A DNA stretch of 64,000 bases from Saccharum officinarum (GCA_020631735.1 CM036221.1:16225381-16289380), one strand, 5' to 3'; positions 12,270 through 23,725 are shown, counted from the stretch's first letter. Notes: generated from the letters alone by a model not told the origin. Numbers and translations: made by a program.

Positions 12270-12527
12270 TCCTCCTTATCGGATTTAGAAGTCATTTGAG
12301 ATCAGATTTGGATCAAACATTGAGAATATAAATCATCAATAATTTTTAAGTTGTTAAGTTTACAAATGTAAAAATTATATAAATAGATTTGTCTTGAAAA
12401 ATACTTTCATAAAAGTATACATATATCACTTTTTCATAAATATTTTTTATAAAAACAAGAGGTCAAAGTTGTGTTTTAAAGACCGTATCGCTGTCCTGAA
12501 CGACTATTAAATCTGTTACGGAGGGAG
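12270..12527. mobile_element. Stowaway-like MITE relic (unit 1)
   Basis: The right end reads GTTACGGAGGGAG followed by TA, the classic Stowaway terminus. The left end TCCTCCTTATCGG is a degraded inverted counterpart. The interior is AT-rich with no open frame. It sits between two imperfect copies of an 80-bp direct repeat (about 12180-12262 and 12526-12605). Confidence 0.5.
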
Positions 12528-12830
12528 TACTGTACAAAGTTAGGCAACGAAAAGACGTTACATGCGCATCTTTTTCTTTTCCCCCTTTTCGAAAAGAAGC
12601 AAAGAATCGTATTTGAATTTTCTATTTACCTATGTCGCCACATTGCTGTGCTAACTCCGACGACGCAGTTAGAACATGTCAAACAGTTTTTCTTTAAAAA
12701 AATCACTCTTTAAATTATCATCTGAAGAGCCGTTTAAGTAAAAAACACTTTTTATATCTTGTGTCACTTTTTAAGTAAAATTTACTCTTCAAATTATCTA
12801 TTTTTGGCTAGCGAAAATTCAGAACAAATG

Positions 12831-12874
12831 TGTCGGTGTCCGGTCCCGAGGGGTCCTAATCCGACTAGTAAATG
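12831..12874 (-). repeat. 44-bp relic of Tat-type LTR tip (unit 1)
   Basis: TGTCGGTGTCCGGTCCCGAG and the bases after it match the inner tip of the minus-strand Tat LTR that begins at 22319. After 12874 the match is lost. It is probably a remnant of an old LTR of the same family. Confidence 0.5.
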
Positions 12875-13082
12875 TGGCTACTCGGCTCCTACTCCGATCC
12901 ATGACTCCAGCCTCACACGCCCGCTCATCCAACAGGCCCCATCGGCAGATCTGGCGCCTTGGTACCGCACCGTGGGAGGAGACCAAGGTAATGCCCGCTA
13001 GAAAACTCGCTGGTGGTTTGGGGGTACGGGGCCAGCTAATGACATTGAGTCGCCGGATTACACCATTGCCAATCTATTCACT

Positions 13083-13370
13083 CTACAGCCGATTCGTTAT
13101 CTTGCCCCATTGTTGCAGGTCTTGCCCCATTGTTGCAGGCAGAACCCTGCTTTCCCAGAACCTCCACGTCGACGGCACCTCCGCTGGTTCCCACAGCAGG
13201 CTGCAATTCAGGATCTGTGTCTCGCAGGCTCGGTTATATGGCAGTGGCAACACGGACAGAGGCAGTGGCAAAGAAGGGCTGCAGCATCAATCTCGTCCTG
13301 ACCTAGGACTCTAGGAGACGAGGCACCAAGAGGTTGCACTCTATGGTTTGCTCTAGGAGTCATGATTTGT
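13083..13370 (+). other. Possible captured gene fragment (unit 1)
   Basis: GC-richer sequence than its surroundings, with a tandem 20-bp repeat (CTTGCCCCATTGTTGCAGGT type, 13102-13141) in which each copy looks like a splice acceptor. A 60-codon open frame (13110-13301) and a 62-codon frame on the opposite strand overlap, and I recognise neither. AATAAA occurs just after the unit boundary. It may be an exon remnant carried by a transposon. Function is not assignable. Confidence 0.25.
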
Positions 13371-13575
13371 TTTTCCAATAAATCACAAAATCAATTAGCT
13401 TGTAAGATGTTTTGCTTGGGCATCTGTTTTGCGCAACAATTTTTGGGAAACCGTTCGTAAACTGCAATTCAGAGTAGATGCATTCAGTTTGTTTGGGACA
13501 TGTAACTCAGTTAATAGCTAGAACTGTGATTCTGATTAATTCATGGATTACACGAGATAAAAAAAAACAGACACA

Positions 13576-13819
13576 GGGTGTGTTCACTTCGCGAAAAGTA
13601 GCTGAAAAGTTACTGTAGCACTTTTCGTTGTTATTTGGTAAAATTTGTCCAACTATGGATTAATTAGACTCAAAAGATTCGTTTCGAACTTTACAGACAA
13701 ACTATGCAATTAGTTATCTTTTTTACCTACGTTTAATGCTCCATGCATGCGTCGAAAGATTTGATGTGATGTGTGTAAGAGGAAATATTTTGGGTTGGGA
13801 GGGGGAAGTGAACGCGGCC
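13576..13819. mobile_element. Tourist-like MITE, private to unit 2
   Basis: The termini are GGGTGTGTTCACTTCGC and, inward from the right, GGCCGCGTTCACTTCC. ACA is duplicated at 13573-13575 and 13820-13822, and unit 1 shows the unoccupied site. The interior is related to the MITE at 8782 (shared ACTGTAGCACTTTCG-like and CCATGCATG tracts), so both belong to one broad family, but they inserted at different places. Confidence 0.85.
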
Positions 13820-15513
13820 ACACTCTATGTCTCTATGTACAGTCTATAGGTTGTTGTTATGACTTATGAGAGTAGTTTTGTGTGGGTGGTCGGGCTGCTG
13901 CGCTTCCTTTGTTCTCTGTCTGAGCAGAATTAGTCTCTCAGATTATGCATTACGAAAAATAGTTTGGTCCAGATGCAGATGAGTTGTTAATATATGGAAG
14001 ACCTTGATTTATAAATGCAATTTATATTACGTGACCTGAAATTGTGCAACATTTCTTGGCAGACAATTTGATGGTATTGGACGCTACTGTTTCATTTCTG
14101 GTGAAGAGGTGTGACCTAGGTGAGAACACAAGCACCTCACCAGACAATTTCGCTGTTTATTTAACAAAGAGAAAATATTTTAGCATGTGGAAAATATATT
14201 TCCACTTGGCTGTATTTATTCTGTGCTGACCCTGTATTTCGAGCAAGTTGGCAGTATTGGTTTAAAATGCTATACTGGTAAGTTTGATGTGAAGTGAGGC
14301 TTTCCTTTTTATAAATTTGATGGTACATAATTGTTTTATCCTAAATGCTGGGTGTTTGTTAGCTTGCAAAATTATATTCTGGTAACACACACCGATGGTA
14401 ACAGTATCCTGTGATAATCAGCCACCTCACTAAATATTTTGCTTTCATGTTTTCTTCAGCTCATGATATTTGAAGCCATGAAATCGAATTATTGTTGTTG
14501 TGGTGATGCGTTTTGCAGACCAAGAGCAGCTGGTCCGGTCACTGCAGGTGAAGCAGAGCCATCATTAAAAGGGTGCGTTTCAGATTCTTGATTCCTTTGG
14601 CTTGGTGTGCCTGGCATTACGGGAGGACAGATCTTTCCTTGGCGGTCAGCTTCTCTATCCTCAGAGTAGACCAGTGCTTGATGCAGTCTTGATTATTTGA
14701 AAGAGGGCTGCATGAAGAACAGAGTAAAATATATGCTCGTCTATGAAAGTTTTTCATGATACATGAAACTGACACTTCTCTGAAAGTCATCACATTAGAG
14801 TGAGCATGTGTGTATCTATGGTCTCATCAAACCATTGCCATGTCATTTGTTGACTTTTCTATTCTACCGACACATTATTAGAGTGGAATAGCTATTGCCT
14901 TTGGGTGGCAGTCAATACATGTAGAATAAACATGAGTTCCTTTTGGGATCAATCTGTGAGCAAGGGCAATTCCGCAATTGCATTTTCTACTGTTTATCTA
15001 TGAACACATGTCCATATTTCCGTTTGTTCCAGTCTTCCAATTATAGATGTCGTCCTCTCTTATTACGAAGATAACAACAATGTTGTGGGCCTAAGTGGTA
15101 ATTGACCGATTTTCAACGAGGTTGGTGTTGATTTTAGTTTTATTTAAATATGTAAGTTTGATTGTTGGTGACAGGTTCAATTGAGCTTGCCTATAAGTTG
15201 TACCACTTAGCATCCATGTCATTGTCGTACTTAATCTATAATAACTATCTAAACAGCTTGCAATTGGAAACAGAAACAAGTATAATATATACCTTTTAAA
15301 TTTTCTATGTGCAATGGAATGAGGATGTGAAAACATGGTAGCTTTATATGCTCAATGCTATTCTGTGAATTCCAGACTTGAGAATCAGAGGCAGCTTTGC
15401 ACGGCAACAATTCAGAAGTTCTAAGCACGTTTTTTTTCTAGAAGGCATATTAAAAGTACAAGAAATTATTACGTTTTTTTTTCAGAAGGCATATTAAATG
15501 TACACGAAATTAT

Positions 15514-15957
15514 TGAGTGTAGCAGAGATGTGTATGTTGCGTTAGTTTTGTGGGCACACAAGGAGGGATAGATCGACGATATTCGGGATATGGTTAGGGT
15601 GACACCAATTGAGGAGAAATTGATTCAACATGGGTTGAGATGGTTTGGACATGTCCAACGGAGGCCTCCTGAGGTGCCGGTGTGTAGTGGCGTTCTAAAG
15701 TGGGCCGATAATGTAAAGAGCGGTAGATGTCGATCTAAACTGACTTGAGACGAGTCCGTTAAGAGAGACTTTAAGGAGTAGAGTATCTCGAAGGATTTAG
15801 CTATGGACAGGAGCGTTTGGAGACTGACAATCAACGTGCCTGAACCGTGACCTCTATCTGTCTTGTGCCCTTTATATGTCTCTATGTTTATTGTCTCTTT
15901 TGAGTTTCATCTCTAACTTATTCTAACTTGCTTGAGACAAAAGACTATGTTGTTGTA
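15514..15957 (+). pseudogene. 3' fragment of an RTE-like LINE (unit 2)
   Basis: Duplicate of the fragment at 10837-11280, offset 4677. The degraded coding part is 15575-15850 with the same two internal stops. It was carried along by the tandem duplication rather than inserted independently. Confidence 0.7.
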
Positions 15958-16200
15958 TATTAAAAGTACAAGAAATAAGATACACTCCTTCATGTTTTCC
16001 ATATGTAAAAGTAGATACTAATATGATCTAAATATGAAACTTGCCAAAATATCAAATGGAGGTGCATGTTTCTGGACAAACTTATTCATCTTTTACAAAG
16101 ATTCATGTAATATTGATGTTGCTAACATCACACTCGAAATATTATCTTTAGGGTAGTATAAAACACATTCATATTCTAATTATTGTAGCATTACTATTTT

Positions 16201-16229
16201 CCCGTTGCAACGCACGGGTATTTACCTAG
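16201..16229 (+). mobile_element. Helitron-type 3' terminus (unit 2)
   Basis: Same hairpin plus CTAG arrangement as at 11524-11552, carried by the duplicated unit. No 5' end identified. Confidence 0.5.
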
Positions 16230-16948
16230 TACTAATAAAAAGAACGCAAATCTTGTTTTGTCAGCCTATCCGCACTCTTCGTACTCTAGATTCATCCTCT
16301 AAAAAAAATATTTTATCCTGATCATCCATATTCTCTCCTCTATATCCAGGACTCCCGCACCCGTCATACTCTATATCTCATACTCTATATCAACTACCAG
16401 CACGTGGAGCCTACATGTCATACTCTATTTTTTCTTCCCTTCTTTTCTCTCTCCACGCGCATGCAAACGGTAGACAGCAGCGTTGGCCCGCTGCCGATAC
16501 GCTACCGCCGTCCTCTGCTCCGCTAGGAATAGCGGACAACGCTTGGATAGCGCGCGCATAGAGGAGAGTGCTACGGTCACTGTTCTGCTATCCGCATCCG
16601 GCAGGAGAAGCGTAGCGGACGCGCTGCGGCCAGCCTCAAGAGTACAAAAAAAATCTCAGTATTTACTAGATTTACTATATTTTATGTGTGTTTATTATGA
16701 TAATCTATTTCGAAATTTATTTAATAATACTTATTCCTATGATAAATATTAGGACATGTTTATATACACTTAATTAAACTTTAGATTATCTGACTCCTCA
16801 TATTTTTGTTTCCTTTTTTACGGGGTGAGCACTTCCGTAAAATCATTTTTCTCCTACAAGTACTGTACAAAGTCAGGCAACGAAAAGACGTTACAGTTCA
16901 TCGCATCTTTTTTTTTTTGCTTTTCGGAAAGAAGCATTATCGCCTGAG

Positions 16949-17206
16949 TCCTCCTTATCGGATTTAGAAGTCATTTGAGATCAGATTTGGATCAAACATT
17001 GAGAATATAAATCATCAATAATTTTTAAGTTGTTAAGTTTACAAATGTAAAAATTATATAAATAGATTTGTCTTGAAAAATACTTTCATAAAAGTATACA
17101 TATATCACTTTTTCATAAATATTTTTTATAAAAACAAGAGGTCAAAGTTGTGTTTTAAAGACCGTATCGCTGTCCTGAACGACTATTAAATCTGTTACGG
17201 AGGGAG
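16949..17206. mobile_element. Stowaway-like MITE relic (unit 2)
   Basis: Duplicate of 12270-12527. The terminus ACGGAGGGAG is followed by TA at 17207-17208. Confidence 0.5.
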
Positions 17207-17509
17207 TACTGTACAAAGTTAGGCAACGAAAAGACGTTACATGCGCATCTTTTTCTTTTCCCCCTTTTCGAAAAGAAGCAAAGAATCGTATTTGAATTTT
17301 CTATTTACCTATGTCGCCACATTGCTGTGCTAACTCCGACGACGCAGTTAGAACATGTCAAACAGTTTTTCTTTAAAAAAATCACTCTTTAAATTATCAT
17401 CTGAAGAGCCGTTTAAGTAAAAAACACTTTTTATATCTTGTGTCACTTTTTAAGTAAAATTTACTCTTCAAATTATCTATTTTTGGCTAGCGAAAATTCA
17501 GAACAAATG

Positions 17510-17553
17510 TGTCGGTGTCCGGTTCCGAGGGGTCCTAATCCGACTAGTAAATG
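17510..17553 (-). repeat. 44-bp relic of Tat-type LTR tip (unit 2)
   Basis: Duplicate of 12831-12874 with one C-to-T difference (17524). Confidence 0.45.
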
Positions 17554-18049
17554 TGGCTACTCGGCTCCTACTCCGATCCATGACTCCAGCCTCACACGCC
17601 CGCTCATCCAACAGGCCCCATCGGCAGATCTGGTGCCTTGGTACCGCACCGTGGGAGGAGACCAAGGTAATGCCCGCTAGAAAACTCGCTGGTGGTTTGG
17701 GGGTACGGGGCCAGCTAATGACATTGAGTCGCCGGATTACACCATTGCCAATCTATTCACTCTACAGCCGATTCGTTATCTTGCCCCATTGTTGCAGGTC
17801 TTGCCCCATTGTTGCAGGCAGAACCCTGCTTTCCCAGAACCTCCACGTCGACGGCACCTCCGCTGGTTCCCACAGCAGGCTGCAATTCAGGATCTGTGTC
17901 TCGCAGGCTCGGTTATATGGCAGTGGCAACACGGACAGAGGCAGTGGCAAAGAAGGGCTGCAGCATCAATCTCGTCCTGACCTAGGACTCTAGGAGACGA
18001 GGCACCAAGAGGTTGCACTCTATGGTTTGCTCTAGGAGTCATGATTTGT

Positions 18050-18213
18050 TTTTCCAATAAATCACAAAATCAATTAGCTTGTAAGATGTTTTGCTTGGGC
18101 ATCTGTTTTGCGCAACAATTTTTGGGAAACCGTTCGTAAACTGCAATTCAGAGTAGATGCATTCAGTTTGTTTGGGACATGTAACTCAGTTAATAGCTAG
18201 AACTGTGATTCAG
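18050..18213. repeat. Truncated third tandem unit
   Basis: The first 164 bases of the 4.68-kb unit, lacking the unit 1 MITE. It stops at GAACTGTGATTC and passes through about 10 filler-like bases (AGTTTGTTTG) into the truncated reverse transcriptase of the Tat element. Confidence 0.85.
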
Positions 18214-19517
18214 TTTGTTTGCCGAGGCGCAAAATGAAACGGTTGAGTGCCGCCAAGCAGCTTGTGACCCTCTGTACGCCTTTCAGATCTCGGATGGGGC
18301 CCATTTTGGTTATTGCTGTGATTTTTTCTGGGTTGGCTTCGATTCCACGCTTAGACACGATGAACCCTAAAAGCATACCTTGAGGAACGCCAAAAACGCA
18401 CTTCTCAGGATTAAGCTTAATGTTTTTCGCTCGGAGACATTTGAATGCGACGTGAAGGTCTTTGACCAGATCGTTGGCTTGTTTGGTTTTGACATCGATG
18501 TCATCGACGTAAGCCTCGACGGTCGACCCGATGTGTTCCCTAAAAATGTGCTGCATGCATCGCTGGTACGTAGCCCCTGCATTCCGGAGACCGAAAGGCA
18601 TCGTAACGTAGCAGTACATGCCGAATGGGGTAATGAATGAAGTCGCGAGCTGGTTGGACTCTTTCATTTTAATCTGGTGGTAACCGGAGTATGCATCTAA
18701 GAAAGAGAGAGTTTCACATCCCGCGGTGGAATCAACGATTTGATCAATGCGTGGTAAAGGAAAGGGAACTTTTGGACATGCTTTATTTAAACTAGTATAG
18801 TCTACACACATCCTCCACTTTCCACTCTTTTTCTTGACTAATACAGGATTAGCTAGCCACTCAGGATGATGAACCTCCTTGATGAATCCGGCCTCCAGCA
18901 GCTTGTGAATCTCCTCACCGATGACCCTGCGCTTCTCCTCGTCGAAGCGGCGCAGGCGTTGTTTCACCGGTTTGGATCTGGCCCGAATCTCCAAGGCGTG
19001 CTCGGTGACTTCCCTGGGTATGCCCGGCATATCCGAGGGACTCCACGCAAAGATGTCGATGTTCACGCGGAGAAAGTCGATGAGCACGGCTTCCTATTTT
19101 GGATCGAGGGTGGCGCTGATGCTCAACACCTTCCCCTTGGGATCAGTAGGGTCGAGGGGCACGAGCTTGACGTCCTCTGCAGGCTCAAAGCTGCTGGCAT
19201 GGCGCTTTGGGTCAGGAATCTCGTTGGCGAGACCGTCGAGGTCTATAGCCAAGGTTACCGCTTCCAAAACAGCCTCACCGTGCTCGACACACTCGACGTC
19301 GCACTCGTAGGCATGTTCATACGAGGCCCCACAGTGATGACACCATTTGGGCCTGGCATTTTGAGCTTAAGGTAGGTGTAGTTTGGGACCGCCATGAATT
19401 TGGCGTAGCATGGGCGCCCGAGGATAGCGTGGTATATTCCGCGGAATCTGACCACTTCGAAAGTGAGTGTTTCCTTTCTGAAGTTGGCCGGTGTGCCAAA
19501 GCAAACAGGCAGATTGA
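18214..19517 (-). pseudogene. Tat/Retand-type protease C-terminus to reverse transcriptase, truncated
   Basis: On the minus strand, 19087 to about 18220 encodes a Ty3/gypsy reverse transcriptase with the motifs WRMCVDYTSLNKACPK, PLPRIDQIVD, FLDAYSGYHQIKM and the catalytic box AYVDDIDVKT (YVDD). The N-terminal part, with FAWSPSDMPGI and the long KPVKQRLRRF stretch, is typical of the Tat/RIRE2/Retand group. The region 19517-19090 continues the protease C-terminus (RGIYHAILGRPCYAKFMAVP), with frame breaks between segments. The RT stops at 18220 in the thumb/connection region; RNase H, the additional RNase H, integrase and the 3' LTR are missing. Not functional. Confidence 0.85.
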
Positions 19518-19518
19518 C

Positions 19519-20253
19519 CTATCTGAGGGGTTCTGCCCGTTTCCCTGGCACGACTCCGTGGAAGCCCCCGATGCTAGGTTTGAGGCGCGCTCTCTCGACC
19601 ACCAGAAGGTCGAGGGTCTGGGCATAGATGATGTTGAGGCTGCTTCCACCGTCCATGAGCACCTTGGTGAGGCGTGTGTTGGCGATGACGAGATCAACAA
19701 CAAGCGGGTAGACTCCCAGACTGGGGACGTGGTCGGGATGATCATCACGGTCAAAAGTGATGGCCACCTCCGACCAGTCAAGGAAGCGGGGGACCGCCGT
19801 TTGTACGGAGAAGACCTCACGCCGCTCTCGCTTGCGCTGGCGCGCTGAGAGGCGGGTCGAGGGTCCTCCGTAGATCATGAAGCAGTCGTGGATCTCGGGG
19901 AATCCCCCATCCTTGTCGTCACCCTTCGGATCTTCCTTCTTATCGTCCTTCTTGACGCCTATGCCCTCAAAGTACCTGCGGAGCATGTGACAATCTTCGA
20001 GGTTATGGTTAGTGGGTCCCTTGTGGTAGGGACATGGCTCTTTGAGCATTTTGTCGAAGATGCCCCCACCGGGGGGGGCCTCGAGGTTTCTTGCGTTCGG
20101 CAGCAGCGACAAGCTCGTCGACCGGGGCCTCGAGCTTGCCTTGCTGGTTCTTCTTCTTCTTCCGGTTGTTTCTCTTGGAGCCCCGATTGGAGCCCGTGGG
20201 ATCGTCGACCTTTTGCTTCCCTTTGTCCTGGTCACCTCCAAAGATGGCACCAA
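19519..20253 (-). pseudogene. Tat/Retand gag C-terminus and protease
   Basis: The minus-strand frame 20253-19519 carries, from about one third in, a nucleocapsid-like Cys/His segment (CPYHKGPTNHNLEDC) and then an acid/Lys-rich linker. The aspartic protease active-site region follows: VLMDGGSSLNIIY, where the usual D-S/T-G is DGG, as commonly seen in this lineage. The frame ends in a stop just before VNLPVCFGTP, which should continue the protease. A G/C homopolymer near 20069-20076 lies at the shift between upstream gag and this frame, so a sequencing indel is possible. A near-identical plus-strand copy is at 62928-63662. Confidence 0.75.
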
Positions 20254-22257
20254 CTACCTCCTCGCTGGCGGCAAAGTTGGTGATGATGTCCATCAATCTG
20301 TTGGCAGTGAGTGGGGTGTTACGGCCCAACTCTCGGACCAACTCCTTACAGGTGGTTTTGGAGAGGAAGGCCATAATTACATCGAAGTCGGTGACGTTGG
20401 GGAGCTCGGTACGCTACCGAGAGAAGCGCCGGATGTAATCCCGGAGGGATTCACCTAGTTTCTGCTTGCAACTCCGGAGGTCCCACGAGTTGCCGGGGCG
20501 CATGTAGGTCCCCTTGAAATTGCCCTCGAACACCCTTACGAGATCGTCCCAGTCGTGGATCTGTCGAGGTGGGAGATCCTCGAGCTAGGCTCGGGCGGTG
20601 TCGGAGAGGAACAAGGGGAGTTGTCGAATGATGACCCGGTCATCCGTGGCCTCGCCCAGCTGACACGCCAAGCGGAAATCGGCGAGCCAAAGTTCAGGTT
20701 TGGTCTCGCCGTTGTACTTGGTTAGTGTCATGGGAGGGCAAAACTGAGCTGGGAGCACTGTTTCACGAATAGCCTTACTGAAGACCCGAGGGCCCAGAGG
20801 CTCGGGTGAAGGACTACGATCTTCCGAGCTGTCGTAGCGTCCGCCCCTGTGCACGTGGTAGCCTCGAGCCACACCGTCACCGTGCTTGCGCGTGCGGCGC
20901 TCGACGATGTTGCCACGGGTGTCTCGAGGTTCGCGGTCGTTGGCGGTGGGCTCAGGGGCAGGAGCTACCCGGTTTCGCCGGGCAGGCTCGGGATGAACCG
21001 AAGCTTCTCTCTCCTGTCGGGAGGGCTCGATGAGCCGCTCCGAGGCGGGCTCGCGTCGCCTCGAGGCAAAGCTCTCGGTCTGCTGCATGGCAGCAGCTCG
21101 AGGAGTTCTCAGATTTCATCTCGAGCCCGATGAGCGTCGGGGTTTGATGGCTCGGGCATGTTGCGGAGGAGCATGGCGGCGGCGACAATGTTTTGGCTGG
21201 CTCGAGCGAAAACCGGGGGTCGACCACCCGATCCTCGTCGATGCGACGGTTGACGTTGCGGGCCCTCTCGCGAGCCCTTCCGCCAAGTGCACGTTCCGCA
21301 CGCTCACGCTCGAGGGTTTATTTTAGTAGATGCAGGTTTTCTCGTTCCTCGTCAAGCCTGTCCTGCAACTCGTGGATCTGCTCGAGCTGGATTCCTTGAT
21401 CCGCGAGGAACTGAGCCTCGTCCTGCTCAGCAGGGAGCTCGACATGAGGTGGCGTGTGCCTTCCTTCGATTGGCTCTTCGTTCTCCGATTCCGACGTGCT
21501 TTCAACGTCGATGTTGAAGCATTTGCGGGTCGGATTGTAGGTGTCATCAGCCGAGTCGGAGTCAGGACCGCCAAAGTAGTAGTATGACGGGGGAATGTGA
21601 GGCCGTTGTGAATCGCCTCCGTGATCGCGACGCTGAGAGGCGGTCACACGGGGCTCTCTTTCTAGGGTTTCCGTAGAGTCCAGATAATCAGAGGCTGGCG
21701 TGGATGCAACGAGGTCCAGAGTGGAGCGTAGATGGTGCCCGAGGACTCGAGGAGTTCCTCATAGGCACTCATGTTGGTGCTTACAGAGGAAGCGTACACC
21801 CGGGCGACCGAGTCTAGCCCAAACGGGAATGGTGATGGAGATGTCGCTGTCCGCGTCGGAATAGTTGATCCGGGCAGTGGTGGTGTCTCACCGGACGGGG
21901 GAGCGGCGGAGTTCTCCGTCGGCATCATACCCTCAGCTAAGCCCATCCTACCCAGACCCTCAACGAGGAGATCTGGGCTAGTGTCTGGCTGAGAGGCGCC
22001 GGATCGGGGAATCCCGTCACCCTCCGTGAGGCGAAGACGGTGGTTGCGCTGGGCTCGTCGTCGTTGGGTGGCTCGCGCCTGCCTGGAGCGACGGTACCGG
22101 CGGATCGCCCCCCAGGCTGGGAGAGCTCGTAATCCTCGTCGGTTGGGTGCCTGGGCGGGAGGAGGACCATATCGTAGCCATAGCCAAGCGACATGAACTC
22201 CAAACTCCCGAACCAGATCACCGTGGCCAATGGGATAGGGCGTTCGGGGTCAGCCAT
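20009..22257 (-). pseudogene. Tat/Retand gag, multiply broken
   Basis: Minus-strand frames beginning at an ATG near 22257 (MADPERP), continuing through 21647-21318 (an acidic, Ser/Glu-rich part ending in a coiled coil) and 21088-20585 (Arg-rich, then VFSKAIRETVLPAQF and MTLTKYNGETKPELW) to 20374-20009. Together these resemble gag of Tat-lineage gypsy elements, whose capsid contains the LPLFLSDTARAWLEDL-like region. At least three nonsense codons and frame changes interrupt it, including a stop replacing the Trp of that motif (about 20585). The contig 3 copy at 60925-63173 shares the breaks. Structural protein, not functional here. Confidence 0.7.
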
Positions 22258-22297
22258 CCAGGAAGAAAGGCGGGAAAGCAACGTTGGCACGCAGCGG

Positions 22298-22318
22298 TCC
22301 CCTACCTGGCACGCCAAC
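22298..22318 (-). other. Primer-binding region of Tat element
   Basis: Read on the minus strand, TTGGCGTGCCAGGTAGGGGA immediately follows the LTR terminus CCGACA. Its position and TGG start fit a primer-binding site. I do not assign the tRNA. Confidence 0.6.
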
Positions 22319-23410
22319 TGTCGGTGTCCAGTCCCGAGGGGGTCCTAATCTGACTAGTAAATGCTACGTGTCCCTATCCTGGATGGTGATGCAAGGAGAA
22401 CACACGGGGGTTTATCCTGGTTCGGGTCGAAGAATGCCCTACGTCCAGCGGGGGGAGAGAGTTTTGTATTTCCTCGCACCGGGGTGCTTGTGTAGGGGTT
22501 ACAAGCTTACGAGAGAGGGTGACGAGCCCAAGTCTCAAAGAGATAAAAAAAGAGTACAAGGATGATTGCTTGAGATGTTGATCTCTATCTTGTGACTTGC
22601 CCGTAGTCTCTGTCTTCGTAGGGTCCTGGCCTCCCCTTTTTATAGGGTCGGAGGAGACCAGGGTACCGAGGAGCGTTGAGACGATGTTTTGTCGATCCCT
22701 GTCGAGGTGACTGTAGCGACGTGCCCTAGAAATGGCTGGCCATCCCTGGACATGATGGTGACGTCAGGGATGAGACGATGAAATGACCCAGAGCACCGTG
22801 CCATGCTAGCCTTCCCTTCCTGTTGAACTGTGCTGGGCGTCGAGGCCGGGTCGAGGACGAACGGATAAGGCTGAATCCCTGAGATTGTAGAATACGGGTC
22901 TTGTCGTATCCTCCCTCGAGGGTGGTCGTCGGTAAACAGTGTACGGTAAGGTGTGTATAGTGATAGCTTTCACTGCCCATCCCGGGATGGGCAGTAAAAC
23001 AGTGAAGGCTGACACCGGTATTGCTCACACGTCGATCCTGGTTACGACCATACCAATTGGTGGGAGTAGGTAATCTCATTAAATGCTCTGACTTTTGTCC
23101 TGGGGCAGGTGAAGTGAGGGGGTCGAGCACCCGTCCCGGGGTCACACGAGTCGAAGATTTCTCCGTTGGGCCTTAGGCGAGTCGGAGTGTGGTCGAGGTG
23201 CTTTGCCATATGGGGTACGGTCGAGGCGTTCCCGTGGAGGGTGCCTCGTACGAGTCGGAGCCAGAGCGCGATCGAGGCGCTCCGTCGAGCCGGCCTCGTA
23301 CGAGACGGACCTGACGTGCGGGTTTGAGGTGGGCTGCATTTTACTGTGGCTTAGTCGTTTTGTTTTTTATTATCGATGATGTGGGTACCCCCATATTGTT
23401 GGTACCGATA
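22319..23410 (-). repeat. LTR of Tat/Retand element
   Basis: About 1.09 kb. On the minus strand it ends in CACCGACA next to the primer-binding region. It begins TATCGGTACC, a likely decay of the usual TGTCGGTACC; the terminal inverted repeat TGTCGGTG/CACCGACA is visible. A TATA-like sequence is present near 22640 (TATAAAAAGGGG on the minus strand). Since the internal region is truncated, no partner LTR is found on this contig. The contig 3 copy is 59773-60863. Confidence 0.75.
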
Positions 23411-23725
23411 AAATGATATTTATATTTGGATATAACTAATTAAAAAGGCTAGGACTTAGTCTTTTGGATGTGCATAATTATATACGCATTTGCTAATTTG
23501 GACATTAATGGCTGGTTATGCAAGAACTTATCTTTTGGGTATGCCTAACTATATATGTAGTATATGCTAATTTGGACCTTAATGTTCAGTTATTGTACCT
23601 GGTATTCTAGATGATGATGCATGTATGATCTCAAACAGGGCTGGCCCTGAGATTCTGGGGGGCCAGGGAGAGACCAAAAATTGAGGCCCCTTAGAGCATA
23701 CATAGGGCCTGTTTGGCAGGGCTCC
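23411..23725. other. Spacer and left arm of the MITE hit by the solo LTR
   Basis: AT-rich non-coding sequence to about 23700. Then AGGGCCTGTTTGGCAGGGCTCC looks like a MITE terminus that resumes after the solo LTR with TCTCCAACTCCGGCTCC at 25611. The last five bases, GCTCC, are the target duplication. Confidence 0.55.

Larger units (their letters stand above)
8692..13370. repeat. Tandem repeat unit 1 (4.68 kb)
   Basis: This segment is repeated almost identically at 13371-18049, and its first part again at 18050-18213. Away from indels and MITEs I see only about four substitutions against unit 2 (for example 12843 C/T and 12953 C/T) plus homopolymer length changes. The unit contains a private MITE (8782-9022), an RTE-like LINE tail, a Helitron-type 3' end, a Stowaway-like relic, a 44-bp LTR tip and a possible gene fragment near its right end. 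No intact host gene is recognised; the open frames inside are short and featureless. Confidence 0.9.
13371..18049. repeat. Tandem repeat unit 2 (4.68 kb)
   Basis: Near-identical to 8692-13370. Differences are a MITE at 13576-13819 absent from unit 1, absence of the unit 1 MITE, lack of a short sequence (about 18-20 bp) near 13883, a 9-bp difference at the unit start, a handful of substitutions and homopolymer changes. The contents are otherwise the same. Confidence 0.9.

Noticed and set aside
18380..20458. Plus-strand frames opposite the Tat element (also minus-strand frames at 62723-63752)
   Set aside because: Shadow frames of gag/pol on the other strand, with no domain of their own.
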